From contig NZ_QCZJ01000021.1 in the NCBI RefSeq assembly GCF_003075435.1, positions 1-64,000 on the forward strand: DNA of 64,000 nucleotides. Reading direction: 5' to 3'. Position 1 is the stretch's first letter. Every line of letters starts with the position of its first letter. The DNA comes from Terrimonas sp. (GTDB lineage Bacteria; Bacteroidota; Bacteroidia; Chitinophagales; Chitinophagaceae). Positions 36,831 to 45,560 of this stretch are shown here, in pieces. A program made the translations under genes and the position numbers. The notes under the pieces are model-generated. The model saw nothing but the letters and a program-made list of their open reading frames with translations. It had not been told where the DNA came from and did not search any database.

Positions 36831-36896
36831 TTTGCTTTTGCCCGGTAAATATTTTTAATTTATTTTGGATAAATAAACTCACCAAACTAATACCGG

Positions 36897-38648
36897 ATGT
36901 TCAATTCCCTGTTCAGGACTAAAAAGATTTCTTCAATTCTTGCCGAAGGTAATGATGATGTGCACGAAGGCGGCGGCTTAAAAAGAGTGCTCACTATGCG
37001 TGACCTCACTTTTTTTGGTATTGCTGCTATTATAGGTGCAGGAAGTTTCAGCAGTTTGGGCGCGGCGGTATTCAGCGGCGGTCCTGGTGTGGTGGTATTG
37101 TTTATTATATGTGGTATTGCCTGCAGCTTTACCGCGCTTTGTTATTCTGAATTTGCAAGCCGTATACCCGTTGCCGGTAGTGCATATACTTACGCGTATG
37201 CTTCCTTTGGTGAGTTATTTGCCTGGATCATTGGCTGGGCATTGATCATGGAATATTCTATAGGCAATATATATGTTGCCTATAGCTGGAGTGATTATTT
37301 TACTTCGCTGATGCACAAATTAAATATTCATATCCCCGAATATTTATCATGCAGCTATCATGAAGCCAAAAAAGCATTTGCGGAAAATTCAGCTAACAAG
37401 GAGCTGATAGCCGCGTGGACAACAGCCCCGGTAGTTGGCGGATTAAAAATGATTGTTGATATACCGGCGCTTGTAATTAATGTGTTGATCACTTATCTTG
37501 TGTTCAGGGGAATAAAAGAAAGCCGCAATTTCAGTAATGCGATGGTGATGCTCAAACTGGCGGTTGTGGTGCTGGTGATACTGGTAGGTGGTTATATGGT
37601 TTTTTCAAACGGGCTTACGGTTAACTGGACGCCGGCAAATGAAGAAGGCGTACATTCATTTATGCCTAATGGTTTCAGTGGTGTAATGGCTGCAGTGAGT
37701 GGTGTGTTCTTTGCCTATATCGGCTTTGACGCGGTAAGTGTGTTGGCCGAAGAAAGTAAAAATCCACAGAAAGATTTACCACGCGGTATGATCGCCTCGC
37801 TCATTATCTGCACTGTAGTATATATATTATTATCTCTTGTGCTTACCGGTGCGGTGGTTTATTCAAAATTTGATGGTGTTGGCGATCCACTGGCATTTAT
37901 TTTTGAAAAGGAAAATCTGAACATTGGGTGGATGCAGTTTCTTGTAGCAATATGCGCGGTAATTGCCATGACGAGTGTACTGCTCGTTTTTCAAATGGGG
38001 CAACCGCGTATATGGATGGGTATGAGCAGGGATGGATTACTTCCTCCCGTTTTTCAGAAAATCCATCATACATTTAAAACGCCTTCTTTTTCCACTATTA
38101 TTACCGGCGTTGTGGTGGGCGTTCCCATTATCTTCACAGATAAAACTTTTGTGCTTGATTTTACCAGTATAGCCACTTTGTTTGCATTTGTGCTGGTATG
38201 CGGCGGCGTGTTGCTCATCCCGCCAAAGGAAAAAATAAAAGGAAGATTTCATCTGCCTTATATTAATGGACAATTTATTTTTCCGGGTATCATCTTACTT
38301 GCCATTATCATTATAGCTGTATTATCTGAAAATTATTTTCCTGATATGTTCAATCTTGATTTTTCAGGAGATAAAGATTATACTTCCGGCAAGTTGAGTT
38401 TTATGGATGTAGCTACTCCAAAAATTTCACTCATTGTTTTCTGGATGCTGGCAATTGTGCTGAGCATTGTTACCATCATAAAAAAATATTCATTAATACC
38501 TTTAATGGGGTTGATCACCTGCCTGTACCTGCTCACAGGTATGACAAAAAGTAACTGGGCCTGGTTTATCGGTTGGCTGTTACTCGGACTTATCATTTAT
38601 TTTATTTATGGGTATAAGCATAGTAAGCTGGCTAAAGCTGCTGTATAA
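36897..38648 (+). CDS. APC-superfamily amino acid permease
   Basis: 583 aa inner-membrane transporter with about 14 hydrophobic helices. TM1 carries the unwound-helix motif GIAAIIGAGSFSSLG. The block GVFFAYIGFDAVSVLAEESKNPQKDLPRG is the hallmark of the cationic amino-acid transporter branch (CAT/YfnA-like), and an extra helical C-terminal part is present. Likely imports amino acids by cation symport; the substrate is not determinable. Confidence 0.9.
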   Translation: MFNSLFRTKKISSILAEGNDDVHEGGGLKRVLTMRDLTFFGIAAIIGAGSFSSLGAAVFSGGPGVVVLFIICGIACSFTALCYSEFASRIPVAGSAYTYAYASFGELFAWIIGWALIMEYSIGNIYVAYSWSDYFTSLMHKLNIHIPEYLSCSYHEAKKAFAENSANKELIAAWTTAPVVGGLKMIVDIPALVINVLITYLVFRGIKESRNFSNAMVMLKLAVVVLVILVGGYMVFSNGLTVNWTPANEEGVHSFMPNGFSGVMAAVSGVFFAYIGFDAVSVLAEESKNPQKDLPRGMIASLIICTVVYILLSLVLTGAVVYSKFDGVGDPLAFIFEKENLNIGWMQFLVAICAVIAMTSVLLVFQMGQPRIWMGMSRDGLLPPVFQKIHHTFKTPSFSTIITGVVVGVPIIFTDKTFVLDFTSIATLFAFVLVCGGVLLIPPKEKIKGRFHLPYINGQFIFPGIILLAIIIIAVLSENYFPDMFNLDFSGDKDYTSGKLSFMDVATPKISLIVFWMLAIVLSIVTIIKKYSLIPLMGLITCLYLLTGMTKSNWAWFIGWLLLGLIIYFIYGYKHSKLAKAAV

Positions 38649-38684
38649 TTATTTGATTAACGGCAGATAATAAAGTATAAGACC

Positions 38685-38716
38685 TTTGCAGCGTTTAAGC
38701 GTTAGGGTTACCTTTG
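38685..38716 (+). promoter_or_regulatory. Canonical Bacteroidota promoter (TTTG - 20 nt - TACCTTTG)
   Basis: -33 TTTG (38685-38688) and -7 TACCTTTG (38709-38716) with 20-nt spacing, placing the start of transcription about 5 nt before the ATG at 38729. This also decides that start against an upstream TTG lying inside the -7 box. Confidence 0.75.
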
Positions 38717-38728
38717 CAAAGAAGTTTT

Positions 38729-39826
38729 ATGAAGACCTTATCAATAGTTTCCGGGAAAAATATAGATACACTCCGTTCTCGAGCCAGTCTTGCCGAACAA
38801 GCTGGTTGTTTAACAGGTGAACAGCTCGATATAATCTACAAAGAAAAATGGTTTAATATATATGTTCCCCAATGCTTTGGCGGGCTTGGGCTTGCACTGC
38901 CTGAAGCTATTCGGTTGCTTGAACGGCTTGCATGGATTGATGGCAGTATAGGATGGACGGTAACGCTTGGCAGCGGCGCTAATTTGTTTATCGGGTATTT
39001 GCACAGCAATATCGTTTCTTTATTTTTTAATGATCCTGAAGTTTGTTTAGCTGGTAGTGGCGCTAATACAGGCATTGCAAAAAAAACAAAAGGGGGATAC
39101 ATCATTAATGGAAAATGGAGGTATGCTACGGGATCTTTGCATGCAACAGCATTTACTGTAAACTGCGTATTGCAGGATGATGATACCGCGCCTGCTGATA
39201 ATACCGCAAGCTTTATATTTAAGGCAGGTGAAGTGCAGATCAACAGAGATTGGAACGGCATGGGCATGAGAGCTACCGGCAGCCATTCATTTTCGGTAAC
39301 TGATTTATTTGTGCCTGATGAGCGCCGTTTTTTTATTGATGCTGCACAGGCTATATTACCCGACCCGGTATTCTATTTTCCTTTTATACCATTTGCTGAA
39401 GTTACACTGGCGGCTAATATAGCCGGGATGGCAGTTCATTTTACGGACGAGTGTAGAAGGATTTTTGAAGATAAAATAAGAAATAAAACGCTTCCTGTAG
39501 AGCAAAGCAGCGAAATGCTGGAACTGCTTGGCAGATCTATTTCAATAATAGAAAAGAACAGGGATGTTTTTTATGATGCTTTATACATGCTGTGGAATTC
39601 CGGTAAAAATGAAAGAAACTGGGATATTAGCCTGATAAACAGGCTCAGCTTCACTTCAAAAAAAATGGTGAGAGAGCTGCTCGGTATAGTATCGCAGTTA
39701 TATCCATATTGCGGAATGGAGGCGGCAGATACCAGGGCCGTAATAAACAGGATATGGAGAGATATTCATACGGCAAGCCAGCACCAGTTGATCACTTTTA
39801 AAAGACCTATATCGGCACATCTATAA
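38729..39826 (+). CDS. Acyl-CoA-dehydrogenase-fold flavoprotein (hydroxylase-like subgroup)
   Basis: 365 aa from the ATG at 38729. The three-part ACAD fold is seen: helical N-terminal domain with YVPQCFGGLGLALPEAIRLLERLAWIDGSIGWTV, a central beta domain (GGYIINGKWRYATGS, WNGMGMRATGSHSF), and a helical C-terminal domain ending HTASQHQLITFKRP. The pattern G-x-W-x-Y-A-T-G-S and the absence of the acyl-CoA catalytic Glu context are more like the flavin-dependent monooxygenase/HpaB-related ACAD branch. Stand-alone gene with its own promoter. Substrate unknown. Confidence 0.75.
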   Translation: MKTLSIVSGKNIDTLRSRASLAEQAGCLTGEQLDIIYKEKWFNIYVPQCFGGLGLALPEAIRLLERLAWIDGSIGWTVTLGSGANLFIGYLHSNIVSLFFNDPEVCLAGSGANTGIAKKTKGGYIINGKWRYATGSLHATAFTVNCVLQDDDTAPADNTASFIFKAGEVQINRDWNGMGMRATGSHSFSVTDLFVPDERRFFIDAAQAILPDPVFYFPFIPFAEVTLAANIAGMAVHFTDECRRIFEDKIRNKTLPVEQSSEMLELLGRSISIIEKNRDVFYDALYMLWNSGKNERNWDISLINRLSFTSKKMVRELLGIVSQLYPYCGMEAADTRAVINRIWRDIHTASQHQLITFKRPISAHL

Positions 39827-39837
39827 CAGGTTGTAGG

Positions 39838-39966
39838 GGGCAGGCTACAGCACAATGTTTAACAATTATATTATAGCTCGGAATAAATCGGCAGTTTGTT
39901 ACCCCAGTTCAGGGAAGGGCTATGCCTTATACAAAGCCGCATTTTAGTATGCGAAAAATTGAAATG
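39838..39966. repeat. Intergenic repeat family copy B
   Basis: Shares acaatgtttaacaatta, ttatagctcggaataa, tttgttacccca and tatgcgaaaaattgaaatg with copies A (36621) and C (63781). Less symmetrical than A. Confidence 0.55.
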
Positions 39967-40055
39967 GATCTGTTGTGAATATATTATCGAATCAAAAAAA
40001 TCCATTATTTTATAGCTCAGGTCAGAAATACTTATCTTAGGGAATAAATTAGTGT

Positions 40056-40544
40056 ATGCTGAACAGAATATTTTTTTTAGCGCTTGTATTGATTGGTACG
40101 GTAAGTGTTAACGCGCAATCAAAATCAAAAACAGATAAGATCGCACCTTTTTCTATTAAGCTCGCTGACGGCAAAACATTTACGCCGGCGGAATTAAAAA
40201 AAGGACCGGTGATCTTAATTTATTTCTCTCCGGATTGCGAGCATTGTCAGCATTTTACCAAAGAAATGGTAGATAATTATCAAACCCTGCTTACAGATAA
40301 GCAGGTGGTAATGGTAACTTATTTACCGGTAGATGATGTGAAGCGGTTTGAAGATATGTTTGAACTGCAGAACTTTAAAAATATTGTTGTTGGTACAGAA
40401 GAGAAAACATTTGTAGTAAGAAATTATTATAAAGTAACCCGTTTCCCTTTTGTTGTAATGTATAATAAGCTTGGCAAACAGGTGAAAACGTTTGCAAGCG
40501 GGCCATCCTTTACGGAAGTGTATAAAACAATCCAGGATTTATAA
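40056..40544 (+). CDS. Exported thioredoxin-like protein
   Basis: 162 aa with signal peptide (MLNRIFFLALVLIGTVSVNAQ). Thioredoxin fold with the active-site C61-E-H-C64 after YFSPD, and a cis-Pro region RFPFVVMYN. Related to AhpC/TSA-TlpA-type periplasmic oxidoreductases. Lies 44 nt upstream of the Fe-S dehydrogenase operon and may help cytochrome or disulfide handling of exported partners (inference). Confidence 0.8.
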   Translation: MLNRIFFLALVLIGTVSVNAQSKSKTDKIAPFSIKLADGKTFTPAELKKGPVILIYFSPDCEHCQHFTKEMVDNYQTLLTDKQVVMVTYLPVDDVKRFEDMFELQNFKNIVVGTEEKTFVVRNYYKVTRFPFVVMYNKLGKQVKTFASGPSFTEVYKTIQDL

Positions 40545-40588
40545 AATCATGCATAAAGATTATAGCCGCTAATTTTTATCTTTAAAAT

Positions 40589-41119
40589 ATGAAAAGACGA
40601 TCAGCCATAAAAAGCCTTGTGATCATTGCCGGGGGAATAGCTATTATGCCTTCCTGCTCTACTGAACCCGGCAAAGCATCCATTGATTTAAAAAAGATAA
40701 ATATCAATGCAGACCAGGAGGCTTTGCTTGCAGAAATTGCGGAAACCATCATTCCAAAAAATAATAAGCCCGGGGCAAAAGAACTGAACCTTCATTTGTT
40801 TATATTAAAAATGGTAGATGATTGCCATAATGAAGAAGATCAGAAAGCTTTTATTGAAGGGCTGAATAGTATGGATAAGCTAGCGAAAAGCAAATATGGA
40901 AGCGCGTTTGCAGCATGCGACCCAAAACAAAAAATTAATTTGCTTAACGCGATATCAAAGGAAGAAGGAGATGCAAAAGGAGCCACCGCTTTTCTGAAGA
41001 TTGCCAAACGCAGGATTATACAGGGGTTCATGAATTCTAAATATGTGATGACGGATCTTAAAAAATATGAACTCGTTCCCGGAAGATATAACGGATACTT
41101 TCCTGCAAAACAAGCTTAA
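40589..41119 (+). CDS. Tat-exported small subunit of an FAD sugar dehydrogenase (gluconate 2-dehydrogenase subunit 3 family)
   Basis: 176 aa. Begins MKRRSAIKSLVIIAGGIAIMPSC: a twin-arginine signal that also ends in a lipobox-like Cys. The mature part matches gluconate-2-dehydrogenase subunit 3 (LLAEIAETIIPKNNKPGAKEL, a C-terminal YFP). In known FAD-dependent sugar dehydrogenases this 'hitch-hiker' subunit carries the signal peptide and escorts the cofactor-loaded catalytic subunit, which has none. That catalytic subunit starts 22 nt downstream. Confidence 0.88.
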   Translation: MKRRSAIKSLVIIAGGIAIMPSCSTEPGKASIDLKKININADQEALLAEIAETIIPKNNKPGAKELNLHLFILKMVDDCHNEEDQKAFIEGLNSMDKLAKSKYGSAFAACDPKQKINLLNAISKEEGDAKGATAFLKIAKRRIIQGFMNSKYVMTDLKKYELVPGRYNGYFPAKQA

Positions 41120-41141
41120 TAAAACATTCTAACAATAACGT

Positions 41142-42857
41142 ATGCCCGAAATTACTGGTGATAGTATTAAAGACAGAACTTTTGATGCCATAGTGATAGG
41201 TTCCGGCATTAGCGGCGGCTGGTCTGCAAAAGAGCTTACAGAAAAAGGTTTGAAGACGCTGCTGCTTGAGCGTGGCAGGGATGTAAAGCATATCAAAGAT
41301 TATCCTACAACCAATAAATTACCTTACGAATTTGAGCACAGGGGAGAAGTGCCTTTGGATATTCAGAAAGAAGCGCCGATAGTAAGCCGCTGCTATGCGT
41401 TCCGGGAAGATACGCTGCATTTCTTTTTAAAAGATAAAGAACATCCCTACATTGAGCAAAAACCTTTTGACTGGATACGCGGCTACCAGGTAGGAGGTAA
41501 ATCGCTGATATGGGCAAGACAAACACAGCGCTGGAGCGATTTTGATTTTGAAGGTCCTGCACGTGATGGCTTTGCTGTTGATTGGCCGATACGTTATAAA
41601 GATATTGCTCCCTGGTACAGTCATGTAGAAAAATTCGCGGGTATTTCCGGCAACAGGGATGGATTGGCAGAATTACCGGATGGAGAGTTTTTACCTTCCT
41701 ATCCTTTAAACGCGGTTGAAAATTATTTTAAAGAACAGGTAAATAAAAATTATAAGAACCGGCATATCATCAGTGCAAGAGGAGCGCATATTTCCAAGCC
41801 TCAGCAGGTTCATTTTGACCAGGGCAGGGGGCAATGCCAGAACAGAACCCTGTGCCAGAGAGGTTGCCCGTTTGGCGGTTATTTCAGCAGTAATGCATCA
41901 ACTATTCCCTGGGCTGAGAAAACAGGTAATCTTACCCTACGCCCGTTTTCTGTTGTGCATTCCATAATATATGATGAACAGAAAGGGAAGGCAACAGGTG
42001 TAAAAGTGATTGATGCCAATACAAAGCAGGAAATAGAATTTTATGCTAAAATAATTTTTGTAAATGCTGCCGCGCTTAATACCAATCTTATTTTGCTCAA
42101 CTCCATCTCTAAACGTTTTCCTAATGGTTTAGGAAACGATAGTGATCTGCTCGGTAAGTATGTAGCGTTCCATAATTACAGTTCAACCGTTAGCGGGGAG
42201 TATGATGGCATGAAGGAGTTTACAACCGACGGTAGAAACCCGGTAGGTGGTGGTTATGTGCCGAGGTTCAGAAATGTATTTAAGCAGGAAACAGATTTTC
42301 TGCGTGGTTATGCTGCTGGTTTCAGCGCACGGCGCAGCCAGGATACCGACTCTTCCGGGTTTGGTGATGCATTAAAAGAAAACCTGCTTAACCCCAAATT
42401 AGGACCATGGCGCGTAGGTTCACACATGATGGGGGAGACGATTCCTAAAGCAACCAATTTTGTAACGCTGGATAAGAACCTGAAAGACGCGTGGGGAATA
42501 CCACAGTTAAGCATATCTGTAGATTATGATGATAATGATCAGAAAATGATCAAAGATTATGAGGATGAGTTTTCAGAAATGTTTACAAAAGCCGGTTTTA
42601 CCAATGTAAAAGTGTCAAGAACTCAAAAAGCGCCCGGGCTTGATATACACGAAATGGGCGGCGTGCGCATGGGAAATGATCCCCGAACATCTTTACTTAA
42701 CAAATGGAATCAGTTGCATCATTGTAAAAATGTTTTTGTAACCGATGGTGCATGTATGACATCAACTTCTACACAAAACCCTTCACTTACCTATATGGCA
42801 TTTTCTGCAAGAGCTGCTGATTACGCATTTGCGGAATTGAAGAAGGGGAATTTGTAG
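41142..42857 (+). CDS. GMC-family FAD sugar dehydrogenase, catalytic subunit with likely [3Fe-4S] site
   Basis: 571 aa, no signal peptide. FAD-binding IVIGSGISGGWSAKEL at 17-32, then LLLERG, QVGGKSLIWARQTQRW, and a C-terminal HEMGGVRMG followed by TSTSTQNPSLTYMAFS that holds the catalytic residues. C232-x5-C238-x3-C242 has the same spacing as the three cysteines that hold the [3Fe-4S] cluster in the catalytic subunit of bacterial FAD glucose dehydrogenase. With the hitch-hiker subunit before it, this points to a periplasmic glucoside or sugar (possibly C3) dehydrogenase passing electrons to cytochrome c. No cytochrome subunit is adjacent. Confidence 0.9.
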   Translation: MPEITGDSIKDRTFDAIVIGSGISGGWSAKELTEKGLKTLLLERGRDVKHIKDYPTTNKLPYEFEHRGEVPLDIQKEAPIVSRCYAFREDTLHFFLKDKEHPYIEQKPFDWIRGYQVGGKSLIWARQTQRWSDFDFEGPARDGFAVDWPIRYKDIAPWYSHVEKFAGISGNRDGLAELPDGEFLPSYPLNAVENYFKEQVNKNYKNRHIISARGAHISKPQQVHFDQGRGQCQNRTLCQRGCPFGGYFSSNASTIPWAEKTGNLTLRPFSVVHSIIYDEQKGKATGVKVIDANTKQEIEFYAKIIFVNAAALNTNLILLNSISKRFPNGLGNDSDLLGKYVAFHNYSSTVSGEYDGMKEFTTDGRNPVGGGYVPRFRNVFKQETDFLRGYAAGFSARRSQDTDSSGFGDALKENLLNPKLGPWRVGSHMMGETIPKATNFVTLDKNLKDAWGIPQLSISVDYDDNDQKMIKDYEDEFSEMFTKAGFTNVKVSRTQKAPGLDIHEMGGVRMGNDPRTSLLNKWNQLHHCKNVFVTDGACMTSTSTQNPSLTYMAFSARAADYAFAELKKGNL

Positions 42858-42975
42858 AGACAGGAGTTTTCGGTTATGGGGCTATTGGCGTGCATAAAGA
42901 GGCAAATCTTGTTGTTTGCAACCATTATGGCGCTGGAAAGATTGCAGAAGGGCATTAATCCTGTAAATACATTTA

Positions 42976-43338
42976 TTATACCCTCAAAATCTTTTCCATT
43001 TTCCTGCCCTTTGCCAATTCATCTACCAGTTTATCTAAATACCTTGCCTGCTTTGTCAGTGGGTTCTCAATTTCTTCTATACGGTATCCGCATATCACGC
43101 CGGTGATAAGGTGGGCATTGGGGTTGAGTGTTGCCTGCTCAAAAAATGTTTCAAAATTTACTTTCTCTTTTATCAGTTCCTGTAATTTTTTATTGTTAAA
43201 GCCTGTCAGCCATTGTATCACCTGGTGCAGCTCTTCTTTTGTTCTTCCTTTCTTTTCTACTTTTTCAACATACATGGGATAAACGGAAGCAAAGGTCATT
43301 TTCGCGATACGTTCGTTATGCTTATCTGTAGTTGTCAT
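42976..43338 (-). CDS. DUF2200 family protein
   Basis: 120 aa, matching the DUF2200 pattern throughout: RIAKMTFASVYPMYVEKVEKKGRTKEEL, VIQWLTGF, ITGVICGYRIEEIENP. Small cytoplasmic, mostly helical protein widespread in bacteria. No experimentally fixed role known to me. It is convergent with the GMC gene. Confidence 0.85.
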   Translation of the reverse strand: MTTTDKHNERIAKMTFASVYPMYVEKVEKKGRTKEELHQVIQWLTGFNNKKLQELIKEKVNFETFFEQATLNPNAHLITGVICGYRIEEIENPLTKQARYLDKLVDELAKGRKMEKILRV

Positions 43339-43369
43339 AATTTTATATTGTGTATGATTTAAAGATATT

Positions 43370-43472
43370 AGCTATCAGCCCTCAGCTTTTGGGCATTAGC
43401 AACCCTTAAGGTTTGCAGCGCTGTAATGCCGCCCGGCAAACCTTATAGATTCAGCAACTATTACTGATAGCT
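43370..43472. repeat. Nested palindrome containing AGCTATCAG arms (copy 3)
   Basis: Outer arms agctatcag (43370-43378) and ctgatagct (43464-43472); inner arms aaggtttgc (43408-43416) and gcaaacctt (43436-43444). Further AGCTG-type words run on to about 43502. Sits between two minus-strand genes and could form an RNA cruciform in a read-through transcript. Confidence 0.6.
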
Positions 43473-43505
43473 GAAGGCTGACAGCTGGTAGCCGACAGCT
43501 ATCAC

Positions 43506-44228
43506 CTATATCCTCCTCACCTTAATATTCCTGAAATACACCTGGTCGCCATGATCAGTAAGCATAATATGCCCTGAATTTGATTTCGCGTATTCAGGAT
43601 AGTCCTTAAATTTTGTTTCACTTATTTTTTTATTGAACTCATCCGTGCCTTTAAAGTAAGTAACGATTTTTATGCCGTTCAGCCAATGTTCAGCGTAATT
43701 GCCTTTTACAATAATTTTTGCGGTATTCCATTCACCCGCAGGTTTCAGCTTTTTACCAACGGGCGGATACAGCAAATAGGCCGCGCCTGTTGATGATGTA
43801 CTGTTGGGATGATCTTTTATTTCAGGGTGATTGTAATCATCAATTACCTGGTACTCTATACCCATCATGGATGATTTTTTTGTTTGTGTATTCTCAATAA
43901 GGTTAACGTGATATTTTATTCCGCTGTTGGCGGCTTCCGTAAGTTTAAAATCAAAAACAAGCTCAAAATTCTGATAGGTTTCGCGGGTAATGATATCGCC
44001 GCCTTTTCTGCCTTTCAGCACAGATAGAGTATTGCCTTCTGTTACCCACCCCAGAGGGGGAACGCTGTCTTTATATGCCTGTCGCCATTTTGATATATCC
44101 TTGCCATCAAACAAAACCTCCCACTTTGGCTTTTGCTGGGTATTGCTGAAAAGCTGATCCTTTTTTTGATATTGATAATTAACAACTGCTGCTGCAATTA
44201 TACCTACAATGAGGATAAAATGTTTCAT
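43506..44228 (-). CDS. Exported DUF1080 protein (3-keto-disaccharide hydrolase family)
   Basis: 240 aa from the ATG at 44228 (MKHFILIVGIIAAAVVNYQYQ, signal-anchor). Single DUF1080 domain without the extra N-terminal beta domain of the paralogue at 9303: WEVLFDGKDISKWRQA, FELVFDFKLTEAANSGIKYHV, GIEYQVIDDYNHP, LTDHGDQVYFRNIKVR. Position between an Fe-S GMC dehydrogenase and a Gfo/Idh plus isomerase pair supports a role in cleaving 3-oxidised glycosides in the periplasm. Confidence 0.88.
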   Translation of the reverse strand: MKHFILIVGIIAAAVVNYQYQKKDQLFSNTQQKPKWEVLFDGKDISKWRQAYKDSVPPLGWVTEGNTLSVLKGRKGGDIITRETYQNFELVFDFKLTEAANSGIKYHVNLIENTQTKKSSMMGIEYQVIDDYNHPEIKDHPNSTSSTGAAYLLYPPVGKKLKPAGEWNTAKIIVKGNYAEHWLNGIKIVTYFKGTDEFNKKISETKFKDYPEYAKSNSGHIMLTDHGDQVYFRNIKVRRI

Positions 44229-44395
44229 TGGCAAAAGGGATTGAAATAGGGTTAAGTTACAATATTTACTGATTTTGCAATCATTGCTCCTGCAGATTTT
44301 TCAGAATTATATTGTTTGAATGAGAAAATCCGTAGAATCTGTGAGAAATATGGTAACACATTTTATAGTAATATTGCCGCTCATAAAATACGCTA

Positions 44396-45550
44396 ATGAT
44401 TGATCAGCTTGCGGAGAAATTTAAACTGGCTTTTGGGCACGTGCATACGAATGTTTTTTTTGCGCCGGGACGCGTAAATCTTATAGGCGAACATATTGAT
44501 TACAATGGCGGGCTTGTAATGCCATGCGCCATTACTTTTGGTACATATTTACTTATTGCTCCCAATACAACAAATATATTCAGGTTCAGGAGTGTGAATT
44601 TTGATGAAACCCTGGATATTGAAGTGCAGGATAGTTATACTAAAAGAGAAACGCTTTGGTATAATTACCCGGTTGGTGTAATAGACAGGTTTTTGAAATC
44701 CGGTAAGAAGGTCAAAGGTTTTGATATGCTTTTTTTCGGGAATATTCCTATCGGTTCCGGGCTTTCATCATCTGCTTCTATAGAGATTGTCACGGCTTTT
44801 GCACTTAATGTTTTATTGAATTCAGGCTTTTCAAAGCTGGCGTTAGTGAAGCTTTCTAAAGATGTTGAGAATAATTTCATCGGGTTAAACTCCGGTATTA
44901 TGGATCAGTTTGCAGTTGCTTTTGGCGAAGTAAATAAAGCCCTGCAGCTTAATTGTGATACGCTTGAATATACTGCGGTTGATTGTAGTTTGGGAGATAA
45001 TGTGCTGGCCATCATTAATACCAATAAGCCCCGCAAGCTGGCTGAGTCGAAATACAATGAAAGAGTAAATGAATGCAATGCGGCGCTTAAAGCGTTAAAC
45101 GTGGAAGTGGAGGCAACCTATTTGTGTGATATGGATTCACAGGCTTTTACTGCTCATCAGCATCTTATTAAGGATGATATTGTTCGCAAAAGAGCGCAGC
45201 ATGTGGTTGAAGAAAACCAGCGTGTAAAACAAGCTGCTAAAGCGTTGGCAGCGGGCAATCTTTCCGCGTTTGGTAAGCTCATGTATGCTTCACATGATTC
45301 GTTGCAGTATTTATATGAGGTGTCGGGCAGGGAACTTGATGTGGTTGTTGAATACTGCCGCACCAATAAACATGTTACAGGCGCAAGAATGACCGGCGCC
45401 GGGTTTGGCGGCTGTGCAATAGCGTTGGTGAACAAAGATCAATATGATAATTTTTATAAGGAGATCATTGCCTTTTATACTAATAAAATAGGCTATGCGC
45501 CTTCGGTGTATAAATCAATGATAGGAGACGGGGTTAAAGCGCTGGCTTAG
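44396..45550 (+). CDS. galK: Galactokinase
   Basis: 384 aa GHMP kinase. Galactokinase signature GRVNLIGEHIDYNGG near residue 24, ATP-binding GNIPIGSGLSSSASIE (about 118-133), and the C-terminal RMTGAGFGGCAIAL. Phosphorylates galactose at C1 for the Leloir pathway. No galT, galE or galM adjacent; flanked by sugar-oxidation genes on the opposite strand. Stop-to-stop distance to the next gene is only 10 nt. Confidence 0.95.
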   Translation: MIDQLAEKFKLAFGHVHTNVFFAPGRVNLIGEHIDYNGGLVMPCAITFGTYLLIAPNTTNIFRFRSVNFDETLDIEVQDSYTKRETLWYNYPVGVIDRFLKSGKKVKGFDMLFFGNIPIGSGLSSSASIEIVTAFALNVLLNSGFSKLALVKLSKDVENNFIGLNSGIMDQFAVAFGEVNKALQLNCDTLEYTAVDCSLGDNVLAIINTNKPRKLAESKYNERVNECNAALKALNVEVEATYLCDMDSQAFTAHQHLIKDDIVRKRAQHVVEENQRVKQAAKALAAGNLSAFGKLMYASHDSLQYLYEVSGRELDVVVEYCRTNKHVTGARMTGAGFGGCAIALVNKDQYDNFYKEIIAFYTNKIGYAPSVYKSMIGDGVKALA

Positions 45551-45560
45551 TTTATCCAGG

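Noticed and set aside
38714-38728. TTG 38714 as start of the ACAD-like gene
   Set aside because: It lies within the TACCTTTG -7 promoter element; the ATG at 38729 is the sensible start.
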